DNA of 64,000 nucleotides from Gnomoniopsis sp. IMI 355080 (Eukaryota > Ascomycota > Sordariomycetes > Diaporthales > Gnomoniaceae). Location: NCBI GenBank assembly GCA_027946555.1, contig JAPEVC010000088.1, positions 62,001 through 126,000 of the forward strand. The letters are read 5' to 3'. A model generated the notes under the pieces. The model was not told where the DNA came from, did no database searches, and saw only the letters and a list, made by a program, of their open reading frames with translations. The translations under genes and the position numbers were made by a program. Within the stretch, counting starts at the first letter, position 1; each line of letters opens with the position of its first letter. Of this stretch, positions 31,808 through 43,659 are shown one piece after another.

Positions 31808-32290
31808 TGAATATGCCTTGAGGGAGAAGAAAGTGTTTTAGAACTGCGGCGTGGTAGAATGAAGGTCAAAGATTATAATAACATGGTTGAAGTGAACTAA
31901 GTCGCTCGAGGAGAGGGTTTACAGAAGGAAATTGGGCAGGTAGAGTGTTGTATTTGGCTTTTGGCGGAAGCTTTGGAAGCTACAGTCCACAGCTAGACTG
32001 GTCTGGATTACTGGTACATGCATCCACTCAAGCCCCACGTTTCACTAGGCAGGCATTGCTTTGTGCTTGGCCGGCTCGGTACCTACCTGGAGGTACCTAG
32101 CTTGCTACAACAGGGGTAGGGAGCTGCCGCCAAAGACGTTTCTGCTAACTACTTCCGTACGCAGTACGTACCTAGGTAGCTACGGGGTAGAGGGTCGAAT
32201 GCAGTACTATGTAAAGAGCGTAAAAATGATAAGCAGGTACATACATCTACCTACATGGTCACTTAGATGCGTTAGTCAGGCTTCTACTTC
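31808..32290. other. Intergenic, GPI13 promoter side
   Basis: Holds the GPI13 promoter and the 3' flank of the sugar transporter. A TACCTAGGTA palindrome lies at 32169, and a related GGTACCTACCTGGAGGTACC near 32078. Confidence 0.55.
32169..32178. repeat. TACCTAGGTA palindrome
   Basis: Perfect 10-bp copy in intergenic DNA. Confidence 0.8.
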
Positions 32291-33976
32291 TCAAGCTTTA
32301 CTTTCCACCCGCTCAACCTTCTCTTCGATCCTCTCCCCTTCCAAGTCCATTTTAGGGTATTTTCTGAATTCCCTGATCTTGATCCCATCCAGGAACATCC
32401 GATCGACCTCTTCCAGACTGCGTCCCTTGCACTCCGGCACACACAGATATACAAACACACCCGCAAGCACACTCAATGCCCCGAAGATGAACCCGACCTT
32501 ACTGGCCAGCGCCTTCAACATGTACGGGACCACAAATGTCACCACCAGGTTCGTAGCGATGTTCATCATCGACGCAACACGCTGCGAGCGGTCACGCAGC
32601 CGCAGCGCAGGCAGCTCCGTTGTCACGACGTAGGTGAGCGGGCCCCATGCGAAACTGAACGCTGCCCCAAAGAGCGACAACATCGCAGCCTCGCCGGCCT
32701 TGTGGTCGTAAGAGCTGGTGTTGTGCAGACCCAGACCGCCCATGGTGAACAGAGCAATGGCCTGGACGGTCGACCCCGCGAGGAGCATGTATCGCCTACC
32801 TAGCTTGTCGGCGACCAGCAGGCAGATGATGAGCATAGAGAGACCAATGGCTGAATTGCCTGTAGACATGGACCATGGATTGACAGTGCCGAGGCTTTTA
32901 ATGAAGATGGTGCCATATTGTGAGGCAAAAGTCTGCCCTGTGGCTTGTTGGAAGAAGTTCGTCGTGACGACGATGGCGGTTCGCTTCAGGTTGGTGCCTT
33001 GGAACAGCTCCTTGGTGTGGCCCTGTTCTGGCTCAGCGATGAGGGCTTGGTGAAGCACATCGAACTCATAATCGATCGCTTCATCTGTCATGGTGCCCAC
33101 GCGGTACTTGTGATGGGCCGCCTTGGCTTCCTCTACACGGTCTTGCATGAGGAGCCATCGTGGTGACTGACACGCCGTTAGCACAGAAAAATCTCCGATC
33201 ATTTCTCCGACGGCATCAGATGTGAGAACATACCTCGGGAATCAACCAAATTAGAGACAAGATGATGCTTGGTACGATGTAGAAAAGACCGTAAGGTATT
33301 CTGTATGCGCTTGCACCGCTATTTGTGCTAGTTGCGCGACAGATGATGTTGATGATCAATCCACCACCCTATTGGTCCTTGTCAGAGACGGAGTTCAGAT
33401 GCTCGGGGTTTCGAGAGGCTCCTTGGACTCACGCTGACCATCAGCTGGTATGTGCTGACTGCAAGACCTCGAACTGATGCTGGTACAATCTCGGACTGAA
33501 ACACTGGTACGACTGAGAGCTCACAACCGATGTAGACATCTGTAGACACCTAAAGTCAGACAAGAGTGAAGACAAGAAGAGGCATAACGAAAGGGCGTAA
33601 GCGTACAGTTGAGGGTACGACCGGCAAGAATCTGTCCACTGGTTGTGGCGGTGACAACGATGGTAGCCGAGACCAGCGCGTACAGGCTCATGCAGAACAT
33701 GGTCATGCGACGTCCATACCTCGCGCTGACAAGACTTCCAATAATTAAGCCTACAGCAAAGCCCACAAACGGGACGCCGTTCAACAAGGATTCAAATTGA
33801 GTCGGCAAGGAATATGTGCCGGTCGAGGCGTCGTATTCGCCGAATTGCCTTTCGAAGGCATCCATGGCCTGTGTCTGGGCGAAAGCTTGGTTGTCAAATC
33901 CATAATTGAATTGTGAGACGGCAATCAAAAGCACAGAGAGGAACAAAGTCCTGTTAAAATGTTTTGTAATAGCCAT
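32291..33976 (-). CDS. MFS sugar transporter
   Basis: Four exons, 33976-33607, 33539-33433, 33368-33234 and 33166-32291, with GT-AG introns of 67, 64 and 67 nt, give 495 aa with about 12 membrane helices. Sugar-porter signatures are present in order: GSLVSARYGRR after helix 2, YIGCELSVVPVFQSEI after helix 4, PESPRWLL (joined by splicing) before the central loop, QQATGQTFASQYG in helix 7, VADKLGRRYML after helix 8, and PECKGRSLEEVD at the C-terminal end. It should import a hexose or related sugar through the plasma membrane with protons; the substrate cannot be read from the sequence. It is divergent from LYS2 across about 940 bp. An additional upstream 5'-UTR exon is possible. Confidence 0.9.
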
Positions 33977-34914
33977 GGTTGCAGACAAAGGAGCCAAACC
34001 TTACTATAAACACAAGAGCAATGGAAATGCCCGAGAACACGCCAAAAACACGTCGAAAGCCAACGCCAAGAAGTAGGGCCAAAGATCTTGTATTTGTACG
34101 TGTAGATATGTCACAAAACAAGAGTGGACCGACCACTCGGGCCCAGGAGCTGATAGCAGAGTGCAATTGTGCGCCTCGGAGGCGATGGCGTGCTTGACGA
34201 GGGTCGTGTCGTTGTTCCCCGCAACGCACACGTTCGCCAAGGGCCATCACCAGATTGGGAAACACTCGCCAGGCGGTCAAACCAAAATATGATAGCTGCG
34301 GTCAGCTTAGCACCTTGATGAGGCTACTGAACCCGGATATTTCAAGTAGCTGGGCTTTCTGCCTGCAGCAGGCATTGGTTGATAAGTTCCGGAGACTACC
34401 ATATTAACTCCACTGATTGCGTTGCCAGGAGCTGTTGGCCTTGTCTCTTGGATACCACACTCTCTCCTTGCTTGCATATTGTAACATATGAAAACTTCAT
34501 ATGCTCCATCAAGCCCATCGGTGTCAACCGGCTGAAGTTTGCATTCGTACTGGAGGAAGATGAACCCTGGTGTTTGATATGGCGGGCTTATTCTCACAGG
34601 GCGGTCTTGTTCTTTTAGTGGAAGAGACAAGTTACACCATGGGTCAAGTCCCTGGGCAATGCTAGCTTACTATGATACCTGCCTTAGGTACCCAGGTACC
34701 TAACCTAATGGACCAGCTCCGCAGTCGGCGGAGTGCCAGGGCAGCAGGGATTATTTTTTGAAGCTCTGACTTGAGGATTTGTCTTGGGCCTGTGTTAGTC
34801 ACCCACGAATAGGTTTCCAGATTTTTCAACTACATCAATTGACGACTTCTCCACTTGGTATTGGTCAATTCTCCTCACGATCAATTTTAATTCCAAGAGG
34901 AGACGGCAAACACC
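33977..34914. promoter_or_regulatory. Divergent promoter region, sugar transporter / LYS2
   Basis: Between two start codons pointing outward. A 107-codon minus frame (34307-34630) shows no domain. A GGTACCCAGGTACCTAACC tract near 34688 resembles the TACCTAGGTA motif. No specific factor site could be assigned. Confidence 0.45.
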
Positions 34915-37900
34915 ATGGCAAACCTTCCTGATCCGGCGGTAGACCTTGACTGGTCAGGCTTTGTCGGTCCCATCCACGAGCGCTTCCGTGCGTCTGCAGA
35001 AAAGACCCCAGATGCTACTTGTGTCGTAGAGACCAAGACGTCCACTACGCCAGAGAGGGTCTTTACCTACCGTCAAATTTATGAGGCGTCCAACGTTCTT
35101 GCTCACTACCTGCACGATGCCGGTGTCACAAATGGTGATGTCGTCATGATCTGGGCTCACCGGTCGGTGGACTTGGTTGTGTGCATGATGGGAACGTTGG
35201 TGAGTTTCACATACAGAGGATTGGAATTGAGCGAGTACTGGCTAACGCGACATTTAGGCTTCTGGTGCGACTATGACTGTCTTGGATCCCGCGTATCCTC
35301 CAGCTCGTCAACAGGTAAGCCATCTAGTTTATCACAAGGCTCTACCGGAAGAATTGAACAGGATCCACTGACCGTTGTAAAGGTCTACCTCGAGGTGTCC
35401 CAGCCGCGGGCATTGATCAGGATCGGCAGGGCGACTGACGAGAATGGTGCATTGGCGCCTCTCGTCCAAAGCTACATCGACGAGAGTCTGCAGCTCAAGG
35501 CAGAAGTGCCCGATCTACGGATCCAGGACGATGGCCACTTATCCGGCGGCGAGGTTGACGGTAAGGATGTATTTGAGAGCGCAAGGCAGAAGGCATCATC
35601 ACAGCCCGATGTCATCGTCGGCCCGGATTCGAACCCGACTCTATCTTTCACTTCGGGTAGTGAAGGACGACCCAAGGGCGTACTAGGCCGCCATTTCAGT
35701 TTGACCAAGTATTACGGTTGGATGTCGGAGCGTTTCAACCTGACATCAGAGAGCAAGTTTACTCTGCTTTCCGGTATCGCTCACGATCCAGTTCAGAGAG
35801 ACGTGTTCACACCTCTCTTTCTCGGCGCACAGCTGCTGGTCCCGTCAAGAGAGGATATTCAGCACGAGAAGCTGGCCGAGTGGATGGCCGAGCACAAGCC
35901 AACAGTCAGTCACTTGACACCAGCTATGGGTCAAATTCTAGTGGGTGGTGCAACGGCAGAGTTCCCGAGCCTCCAGCATGTCTTCTTTGTGGGTGACGTC
36001 CTGACCACAAGAGACTGCCGTGTTCTCAGGAGGCTCGCGGTGAACGCCAACATCGTGAACATGTACGGCACAACGGAGACGCAACGAGCAGTCAGCTTTT
36101 ACGAGATTCCTTGCGCGGCCAAGGAGCCCAACTACCTAGAACAGCTCAAGGACACGGTTCCGGCCGGAAAGGGAATGCAAAATGTGCAGCTGCTGGTCAT
36201 CAGCCGCGAGGACCGGACGAGGCTTTGTGGTGTTGGTGAAGTCGGTGAGATCTACTGCCGAGCAGCAGGTTTGGCTGAGGGATACCTTGGAGATGAGGAA
36301 AAGAACAAGGAAAAGTTTGTGTCAAATTGGTTTGTCGACAACCAGCAGTGGGTCGATTTGGACGCCAAGAGCAGCAACAATGAGCCGTGGCGAAAGCACT
36401 ACAAGGGGCCACGCGACAGGATGTATCGGACTGGTGACCTCGGTCGCTATTTGGAGTCAGGGGACGTGGAATGTACTGGACGAGCAGATGATCAGGTCAA
36501 AATTCGTGGCTTCCGGATCGAGTTGAACGACATTGACAGCAATTTGAATCAGCACTCGCTCATTCGGGATTGCAAGACGCTCGTACGTCGAGACCGAAAC
36601 GAAGAGCCGACGTTGGTCAGCTATGTCGTTCCTGAGCAGAAGGAGTGGCAGCGTTGGATTTCGAGTATCGATGCGGAGGACGTCGAGGATGATGGTATCG
36701 AGATGGGGACCGTGAGAGTCTACCTCAAGAAGTACCGAAGGATGCAGACCGAGGTGCGGGAACACCTCAAGTCTCGTCTGCCTGTTTACGCTGTACCGAC
36801 CATCTACATCGTGCTCAACAAGTTGCCTCTCAACCCCAACGGCAAGGTCGACAAACCAAATCTGCCCTTCCCTGACGTGGCTGAACGAACAGAGGAGGCG
36901 TCGGACGAGGACTTGAAGCACTGGGAGTCTTTAACCGACACAGAGCGTGCCGTGGCTGAAAAATGGGCGGAGCTTGTGCGCGGTCTCAATCCCAAGACCA
37001 TCAGAAAGGATCAAAGCTTTTTCGACCTCGGTGGCCACAGTTTGCTGGCCCAACAGCTGCTCCTAATAACCCGCAGGGAGCTTGGTGTCGACGTCTCTAT
37101 CAACACACTCTACGAGTTCCCTACCCTGGCTGGCTTTGCCTCCCAAGTCGACAAGGGCAAGAGCGGTGCTAGCGAGGATGCCGAGGACGGTCTCCCTGCG
37201 TATGCCAAGTCTCTTGATGAGTTGATGGCCACCCTCCCAGAGAAGTTCTTGTCTGCGAGCGCAGATGAAAAGGCAGCCTGCGGTACCTGGACAATTTTCC
37301 TGACGGGTGCCACCGGATTTTTGGGGTCCTACCTCATCAAGGAGATCTTGGAGCGAACACAGTCTGGCATCAGACTGATTGCACATGTTCGAGGTGCCAG
37401 AGATCCTGCTTCGGCACTTGAGCGCATACAGCGGTCTCTCCGAGGAAACGGCGTTTGGAACGATAAGTGGACATCAAAGCTGAGCTGCGTCGTTGGTGAC
37501 TTGGCGCAACCACAACTCGGCATCGATGATCAGACCTGGAAATCCTTGAGCCAGGAAGTGGACGTGGTCATCCACAACGGCGCCTCCGTGCACTGGGTGA
37601 AGCGTTACCAGGAGATGGCCGCGCCCAACGTCCACTCGACCCTCGAGGCCCTGAAACTCTGCAACACCGGCAAGCCGAAGCTGTTCTCCTTCGTTAGCTC
37701 GACCGCTGTCCTCGATACGGACCATTACATCAAGCTGTCCGAAGACTCGACCCGCACCGGCCAGGGCTCGATTATGGAGGAAGACGACATGCAGGGCAGC
37801 CGTACGGGTCTGGGTACCGGCTATGGGCAGACGAAGTGGGTGTCCGAGCAGCTCATTCGCGAAGCCGGCCGCCGGGGTCTCCAAGGCACCATCATCCGCC

Positions 37901-38550
37901 CCGGCTACATTCTCGGCGACTCCGAGTCGGGTGTGAGTAACGTCGACGACTTCCTCATCCGCATGTTGAAGGGGTGCATCCAGCTGTCCTCGCGGCCCCA
38001 CATCGTTAACACGGTCAACGCGGTCCCCGTCAATCACGTCGCCCGTGTCGTCGCCGCGGGCGCGCTCAATCCGCTTCCCAACGGCGTCCACGTCGTCCAC
38101 GTCACCGCGCACCCGCGATTGCGCATGAACGAATACCTCTCCATTCTCGAGTACTACGGATACCGCACGCCTGAAGTCTCATACGACGCATGGAAGACAG
38201 CGCTCGAGGACTTTGTCGCGGCGGGTCCTATCGAGAAGGACGCGGAGCAGAACGCGCTGATGCCACTGTTCCACTTTGTCGTCAACGACTTGCCGCGCAA
38301 CACGCGCGCGCCCGAGCTGGATGACCGCAACGCGGTGGCGGTGCTGAAGAGAGACGCAGATCGATTCACGGGCCTGGATGATAGCGCTGGGTCGTGCGTA
38401 AGCCGTGAGGACGTGGGCAGGTATTTGAGATACCTTGCGGAAATCAAGTATATCGGTTGGCCGTCCGCGCGCGGGAGGCAGTTGCCAGCGATCCAGGTCG
38501 ATGCAGCCAGCGCGAGGGAGGCGGCTGGTGGTCGTGGGGGTGCGTCGTAG
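34915..38550 (+). CDS. LYS2: L-2-aminoadipate reductase (LYS2)
   Basis: Three exons, 34915-35199, 35258-35314 and 35383-38550, with 58- and 68-nt GT-AG introns, give 1169 aa, the usual fungal length. It reduces alpha-aminoadipate to its semialdehyde in fungal lysine synthesis, using ATP and NADPH in the cytosol. Domains in order: an adenylation domain (SFTSGSEGRPKGV, NMYGTTETQRAVS, RMYRTGDLGRY, GRADDQVKIRGFRIE), a carrier domain with FDLGGHSLLAQQ and the phosphopantetheine Ser667, and a reductase domain with the nucleotide-binding TGATGFLGSYL at 755-765 and a GYGQTKWVSE catalytic block. Both introns lack stop codons and together keep frame, so the unspliced sequence reads as one 1211-codon frame; the 57-nt middle exon (GATMTVLDPAYPPARQQ) shows splicing is right. 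Confidence 0.96.
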   Translation: MANLPDPAVDLDWSGFVGPIHERFRASAEKTPDATCVVETKTSTTPERVFTYRQIYEASNVLAHYLHDAGVTNGDVVMIWAHRSVDLVVCMMGTLVSFTYRGLELSEYWLTRHLGFWCDYDCLGSRVSSSSSTGKPSSLSQGSTGRIEQDPLTVVKVYLEVSQPRALIRIGRATDENGALAPLVQSYIDESLQLKAEVPDLRIQDDGHLSGGEVDGKDVFESARQKASSQPDVIVGPDSNPTLSFTSGSEGRPKGVLGRHFSLTKYYGWMSERFNLTSESKFTLLSGIAHDPVQRDVFTPLFLGAQLLVPSREDIQHEKLAEWMAEHKPTVSHLTPAMGQILVGGATAEFPSLQHVFFVGDVLTTRDCRVLRRLAVNANIVNMYGTTETQRAVSFYEIPCAAKEPNYLEQLKDTVPAGKGMQNVQLLVISREDRTRLCGVGEVGEIYCRAAGLAEGYLGDEEKNKEKFVSNWFVDNQQWVDLDAKSSNNEPWRKHYKGPRDRMYRTGDLGRYLESGDVECTGRADDQVKIRGFRIELNDIDSNLNQHSLIRDCKTLVRRDRNEEPTLVSYVVPEQKEWQRWISSIDAEDVEDDGIEMGTVRVYLKKYRRMQTEVREHLKSRLPVYAVPTIYIVLNKLPLNPNGKVDKPNLPFPDVAERTEEASDEDLKHWESLTDTERAVAEKWAELVRGLNPKTIRKDQSFFDLGGHSLLAQQLLLITRRELGVDVSINTLYEFPTLAGFASQVDKGKSGASEDAEDGLPAYAKSLDELMATLPEKFLSASADEKAACGTWTIFLTGATGFLGSYLIKEILERTQSGIRLIAHVRGARDPASALERIQRSLRGNGVWNDKWTSKLSCVVGDLAQPQLGIDDQTWKSLSQEVDVVIHNGASVHWVKRYQEMAAPNVHSTLEALKLCNTGKPKLFSFVSSTAVLDTDHYIKLSEDSTRTGQGSIMEEDDMQGSRTGLGTGYGQTKWVSEQLIREAGRRGLQGTIIRPGYILGDSESGVSNVDDFLIRMLKGCIQLSSRPHIVNTVNAVPVNHVARVVAAGALNPLPNGVHVVHVTAHPRLRMNEYLSILEYYGYRTPEVSYDAWKTALEDFVAAGPIEKDAEQNALMPLFHFVVNDLPRNTRAPELDDRNAVAVLKRDADRFTGLDDSAGSCVSREDVGRYLRYLAEIKYIGWPSARGRQLPAIQVDAASAREAAGGRGGAS

Positions 38551-39676
38551 ATGCGAGGTAGCCGCTGGATGGTACATTGCCGTGGTCGCTTTGATAGTGG
38601 AGACGTTTGGCTTGGACAAAACCCAAAAAATAGAGCAATACGTTTCGGGCGACATGATTGATGAACCCGGGAATACTGCGACTACACGGACATGGCTCCT
38701 TCGTAGCTGGAGACTGAGAGAAGAGTGTGAGAGGAGCCCCGGAAAGGCTCGCAACTTTACCATTTCTCCAAGACGTTCCACTGCAGCGAATTGCCTGTAG
38801 ACTTATTTGAGCGGCGTGGACGAAAGAACACCTGCCCATCCGTATTTTACCATGTGACGAGCATTGTGAAGCTCATCTCTTGAACAAGAATTGACAGGGC
38901 TACCGCCCCACCGTAATTCAAAAGGGTATCATGCTAGGTCCAGGCTAGACGACAGCACAAGGGTCACCAGACTAACCCATGCGATGATCGTGCGTGTTGA
39001 CTAGCAGAGCGGCGGCACATCGAAAGAAGTCTGCAAAGCCTCCATGAATTTATTCAAAGACTGCCCAGCCCAGCTTTATAGGCAAGGAGCGGAGAAGATC
39101 CAAATCTCCTTCCTCATCGAGCTGGAGCCCCCCAGAGGCCGCAAAGAGGGCCCCTGGAGGTCCAGAGTGAGACAGGGCTACCGAATCTGTTCTAGTCTGC
39201 GCCGCAAGGGCCGAAAGGATTCGCAGGGGGCAAGCGCGACTACACCACCTTAGTGCCTTTCCTACTGGCCCTACCTAGTAGGTACTTGACTAACCTCCGG
39301 GGCTATGGAGACAGAGAGACGTCACCTGGAAGCATCCACGCCCTCGACAACCATATGCTTGTAGTGTTGCTCGCCAATAACGCTCACCTGGTCGACGCGG
39401 CCTCGTCCGTCTACTCAGTCGGCCGGAGCTTGGGCGTTCACGGTCACAACCTTCTTGGATGTGTCTCTATCTGTTTCCCTCCCTTCCGCAACACGCCACA
39501 ACGCGGACGACCTTACACGGACATTAGGGCACCGCGTCGTGTCGTCTCAATCTAACCGCGCGTACTCTAACGCTGCTGTACAACATCCCTTTGGCGGCCC
39601 CCCTCCCCTTCTCACGCCCCACTGTTCCGATTCGGTCTCATGGAGGCGCAAGCCTTCCTCACACTTCTCGCACGCG
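38551..39676. other. Intergenic, upstream of the dual zinc-cluster gene
   Basis: Holds the LYS2 3' region and the promoter and 5' leader of the transcription factor. Frames here are short or start from non-ATG codons. Confidence 0.5.
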
Positions 39677-42600
39677 ATGGAGTACACGGCAGCCGGAACA
39701 CCGGGCAGTAGAGGCCACGCCCTTAGCCAATCCTCTGCTTCATCACCAGGACTAGACGGCCAGTTGCCACACGCCTCCCCGGCCACCGATGCTTCTCCTC
39801 CCCCGGCCAAGAGACGTCGCACTCGCACCGACAAACCGAACGGGAACGGCTGTCTCAACTGCAGGGCGCGCAAGGTCAGTTGAGAGCAGTGCCCACCAAA
39901 ATTTCATTATTTTACTATGCCCTCATCCTTTCGCCACCATAAATATGTGTAATCTGCTGACAGCCGTCGACTAGGTGAAATGTCCTGGGAAACCTGACAA
40001 TGGAGGCGCCTGTAAAGCCTGCCTCAAATTTAATTTTGACTGCAATTTTGCAAAAGGCGAAGATGGTCCAGGTAAGATAGGGAGGCCCACACTGACATGA
40101 ACAGCCCGGGAGGGTGCCTTTGGCTCACTTAATTCTTGCAGCCAAAGTAGTTCGGGTGCCTCCTTCGATACATCGAACGGAAGCCGGAACGCCTCGCGCC
40201 CGCGCGCCCAAGGCCTGTAATGAATGTCACGCCCACAAGACAAGATGCACGTCAGAGCATCCCCAATGCCGTAGGTGCAAGGCGATGAATATAGAATGCG
40301 TGTATGAGAAGAGCAAAAGGAAACCGGGCTCTGCTTCGGGCTCTCGATCGACCGTCACGCCAAACCGAGCTTTCGCTTCGTCCCAGACACTGGCAGCTCC
40401 AGACGAGCAGCCTCACAAGGTTCAACAGTCTATCGAACCCGACCAACTAGTATCACCAAGCCTATCGTCATCTCCTTTAAAAGAACGACATCGAGGCTTT
40501 CCTTCGACTCAGAACCTTCTGGTAGAGTACGCCTCCCTATTCCAGTTCTGACCTCTCTTTGTTCAATCAATTTCCCGCATTTTTCAGACTTTCGTCTAAT
40601 GACGTGCAGAGATATCCTCGCTCGAAAAGTAATCATCACCAATCACTTTCGCATGTGGTTCAAAACATGGGCTCGCGTGCCGCTGATTAACTTCTTGAAT
40701 GAGAGGTCCACATATCTTGAGATCGAGGAGAATCGACTCAACCACAACATTGGCAAAATTGTTTGTGCTATTACCACTCGATTCCTCAATCCCAACCTGA
40801 AACAACTCCCGTCTTTCGCGGAAATGTGCGCCGAAGACGTCGAGAGATACATACTCCAGCACATGGGCTCTTTTCTCAAAGAAGAGGGCCGTGAAAATCT
40901 GATAATTCTGGTCATCACGATCTGTCACTTTTGGATGGAGCTTGAGATGGGCAAAGTCTGGATGTTTATGGGACTCGCTGGTCGTATGATCACCGCCCTC
41001 CAGCTGAACTGGGACGGTGCGGGAGGAACTCGTTTCGAACAGGAGAGCGTCCGCCGTGCGGTCTGGGAAGTCTGGAAACTCGATCGCCGTCTGGCAGGCG
41101 GGTTTGATGAGCACCTCATCCTCAGGGACGAGTTTATGCATTTGTCACGCCCGGTACGAGATGAAGACATACCCGAAGAGAACATGGGCGTCATAGCCTC
41201 TGTATCTGGCTCGCGGCCGGTGCCTCCACCTCTCTATCCAGATGGGCGGCCGCCGCTGTGCGTGTTCCACATCGATCTCTGTCGGATGAAGCATCACATT
41301 CTCTTCGTGACGAAAAACCTGGCCATTTCTCCAACGCCCCATCCCCGGCCCCGAGTGGAGCTTTCGCAAGTCCTTGAGTCTGTGAATCAGTTGCAATGCC
41401 AACTATTCCAGTTTCACCAGTCACTGCCGGATTACTTGAAGGTCTCAGACTCCAGTATTGCTAAATGGGCTTGGTCTCCTGACTGCGCAAGCTTTGTAAT
41501 GATATACACTATGTTTTGCGAACTGCATATTGATCTTTACAGGTTCTCCATACCAGGTCTGCGGGAGGAGGCGGATCCCGAAATTGCGAGACAGTTACCG
41601 CAAGACTTTGTCGAAAAGTCTCGAAACCAAGCTGTTGGTTATGCTGTCAGTCTATCACGATTCTGGCAGTCTATGCAGGTACATGTGAGCAAAAGGCCCG
41701 CAGATGATGGGACAGAGAAGCTCCTCTCGTACGATACAACCTTGGTGCGTCACTCAACATTCTCGCTCTGTACTGAATATGTCTAGTGTCGGCAAAGTGC
41801 TACAATGTCACCTGATATTAAATACTGACTATGGCTGTCGATAGATATTGTCAATCGTACAGAGTACAAAGGTGCTGTTGGCTGCCAGAAAACATTTGCT
41901 CTTTTCTCATTTAGGGGAGGGTAGCTCAGCACCTCTGGTTCGGGAAAGTCCCGTCACCGACGATTGTCTGGCAACGCTCATTCAGTCGAACATGGGGCTG
42001 TTCGATGCCTACTCGCACTTCATCCCTAGAACAATTGATATATACGTGAGTGTGACGGAAACATGCCTTCTACATGGTTGCGGTCCTTTGCTCACCATGT
42101 CACAGACACGAGACCTCCGAGCCGCAGTTCAAAATTTCCAGAGAGGCATACCATACGACAATCCACGGCAGACTATTGGGTCAGTTTCACTTCCCCATAA
42201 TCTTGCGAGTTCCGGCGTCTCAAGGCCTTTTACTGATACAAACTATGTTGTCTTGTAGTATGCCGGCTCGAAAACCCCCTCAGAATGTTCGACTGCCAGG
42301 TCCGCATTACATGCTTGAGCAAGCCATAGCTCCTCCCGAGGAGGAGGACCGAGCCATGCACCGCAACAAGTCTGGTGCGGATATTTTGTTCCGCCAGAAG
42401 AAACAAGCATCAAATGACTCCCTGAATCCATCTAATGGATCATCCGTTCAAGACGAGGCTGCAAATTCCGAAAAGCCAGATATTCCTCAATGGCTGGCGA
42501 CGGCACGAGCTCGCGATGCTCCCGCCACAGTGTCCAGCACGCCTGTCATGCCGCAACAATCCCCTCAGACACCCTTCCCACCGTACCAAAATCAGTATGG

Positions 42601-43357
42601 ACCACAGCACTCTGGGTCACCCGCCGTGCCGCAAGCGGCCCCTCCGGCGTCCTCCTTGCCATATCAGGCTCAATATGGACAACTCAATCCCATGCCCATG
42701 ATTACGGACTCTGCCCCTCAATTACCACTCTCTACTCCATACGCTCCGCAACAAACACCATCACATCCGCACGCTGTGCCTCCTGGTACGCGACAGCAGC
42801 TCCTATCGAATTCGGTGCGCTCCTCTTCTTGGCAACCCGAAGGGCGGTCATCTTCAAGCCACGCATCACCTCCGGCACCCGGAAATTTCACCCAGTCACC
42901 CCACTCAGCGCAACCCTTTCAATATACCAACCAGCCTCCGGCGCAGCCTGTGGAAGAAGAGTCTCAACCCAGTGCATCGGCAGGTTTCCCACAGCAACCT
43001 CATCCGGTACACACCACCTACCAGAACCAACTACCACAGCGTCCACCTCTAGAACAGCACTCGGCAGACGGGCAAGGCCTTGTTGGCAGCCATATCCCTC
43101 CAAATTACTGGGCTCACCAGCCTCCTACGCCATTCGAATTGCCCCAAATGACATCCAACCATTCCACAGGACGACCGCCCCCTCTACCCTTGGCATACAG
43201 CCAAGGCCAGGGTGCCGGGGCATCAGCCACACCTCCGCAGCTGCCTTTCCCCGTCTCAGGACAAGCTCGCTCTTTACTCGCAAATGTGACACCCGGATAC
43301 TATGTTAGAGCAGCTGGTACGTTGCAAAAATACCCTGCGGACCTTGTCCACCCTTGA
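39677..43357 (+). CDS. Transcription factor with two tandem Zn2Cys6 clusters
   Basis: Six exons, 39677-39874, 39975-40071, 40142-40526, 40610-41744, 41845-42179 and 42259-43357, all introns GT-AG, give about 1082 aa. A basic stretch (AKRRRTRTDKP) precedes zinc cluster 1: Cys59, 62, 69, 79, 82 and 89. Cluster 2 follows at Cys124, 127, 134, 141, 144 and 151. Both have full C-x2-C-x6-C ... C-x2-C-x6-C spacing. The middle (about 230-600) is helical, like the fungal-specific regulatory domain, with RRAVWEVWKLDRRLAGG. The last 350 residues are rich in Pro, Gln and Ser, as in activation regions. Most family members have one cluster. The target genes are unknown; it lies next to a sulfatase and LYS2. 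The exon 3-4 junction is set by frame and a close branch site. Confidence 0.82.
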
Positions 43358-43659
43358 CTGGGTAAAGGGTGCCGTGTAGTCAATCACTTCTCCTGGCACA
43401 AGTCGACCTTTTGGAACTGGATCTGATGGTATGGTGTTCAACAGAAGTTTGATGAGTACATTTAATTCAACGACTTATTATCACGCCTTAAAACTGTGTA
43501 GCCTGGAATTTGGCGTCTCCAGAGTGCTTGGGGTATGTTATTTCTGACCCAGTTGGGCAACAGAACCCGATACAATAGTGATGATGTTGTCTCAGAAGCT
43601 GATCCTGAATTTTTTAAGATCGGCGTGTTCACCATTCATCCCGTCATGATGGCTCTTCG
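43358..43659. other. Convergent intergenic region
   Basis: About 300 bp between the 3' ends of the zinc-cluster factor and the sulfatase; nothing else seen. Confidence 0.6.

Noticed and set aside
34307..34630. 107-codon minus frame between the sugar transporter and LYS2
   Set aside because: No recognisable domain, signal or splice partner; it lies in a divergent promoter region.
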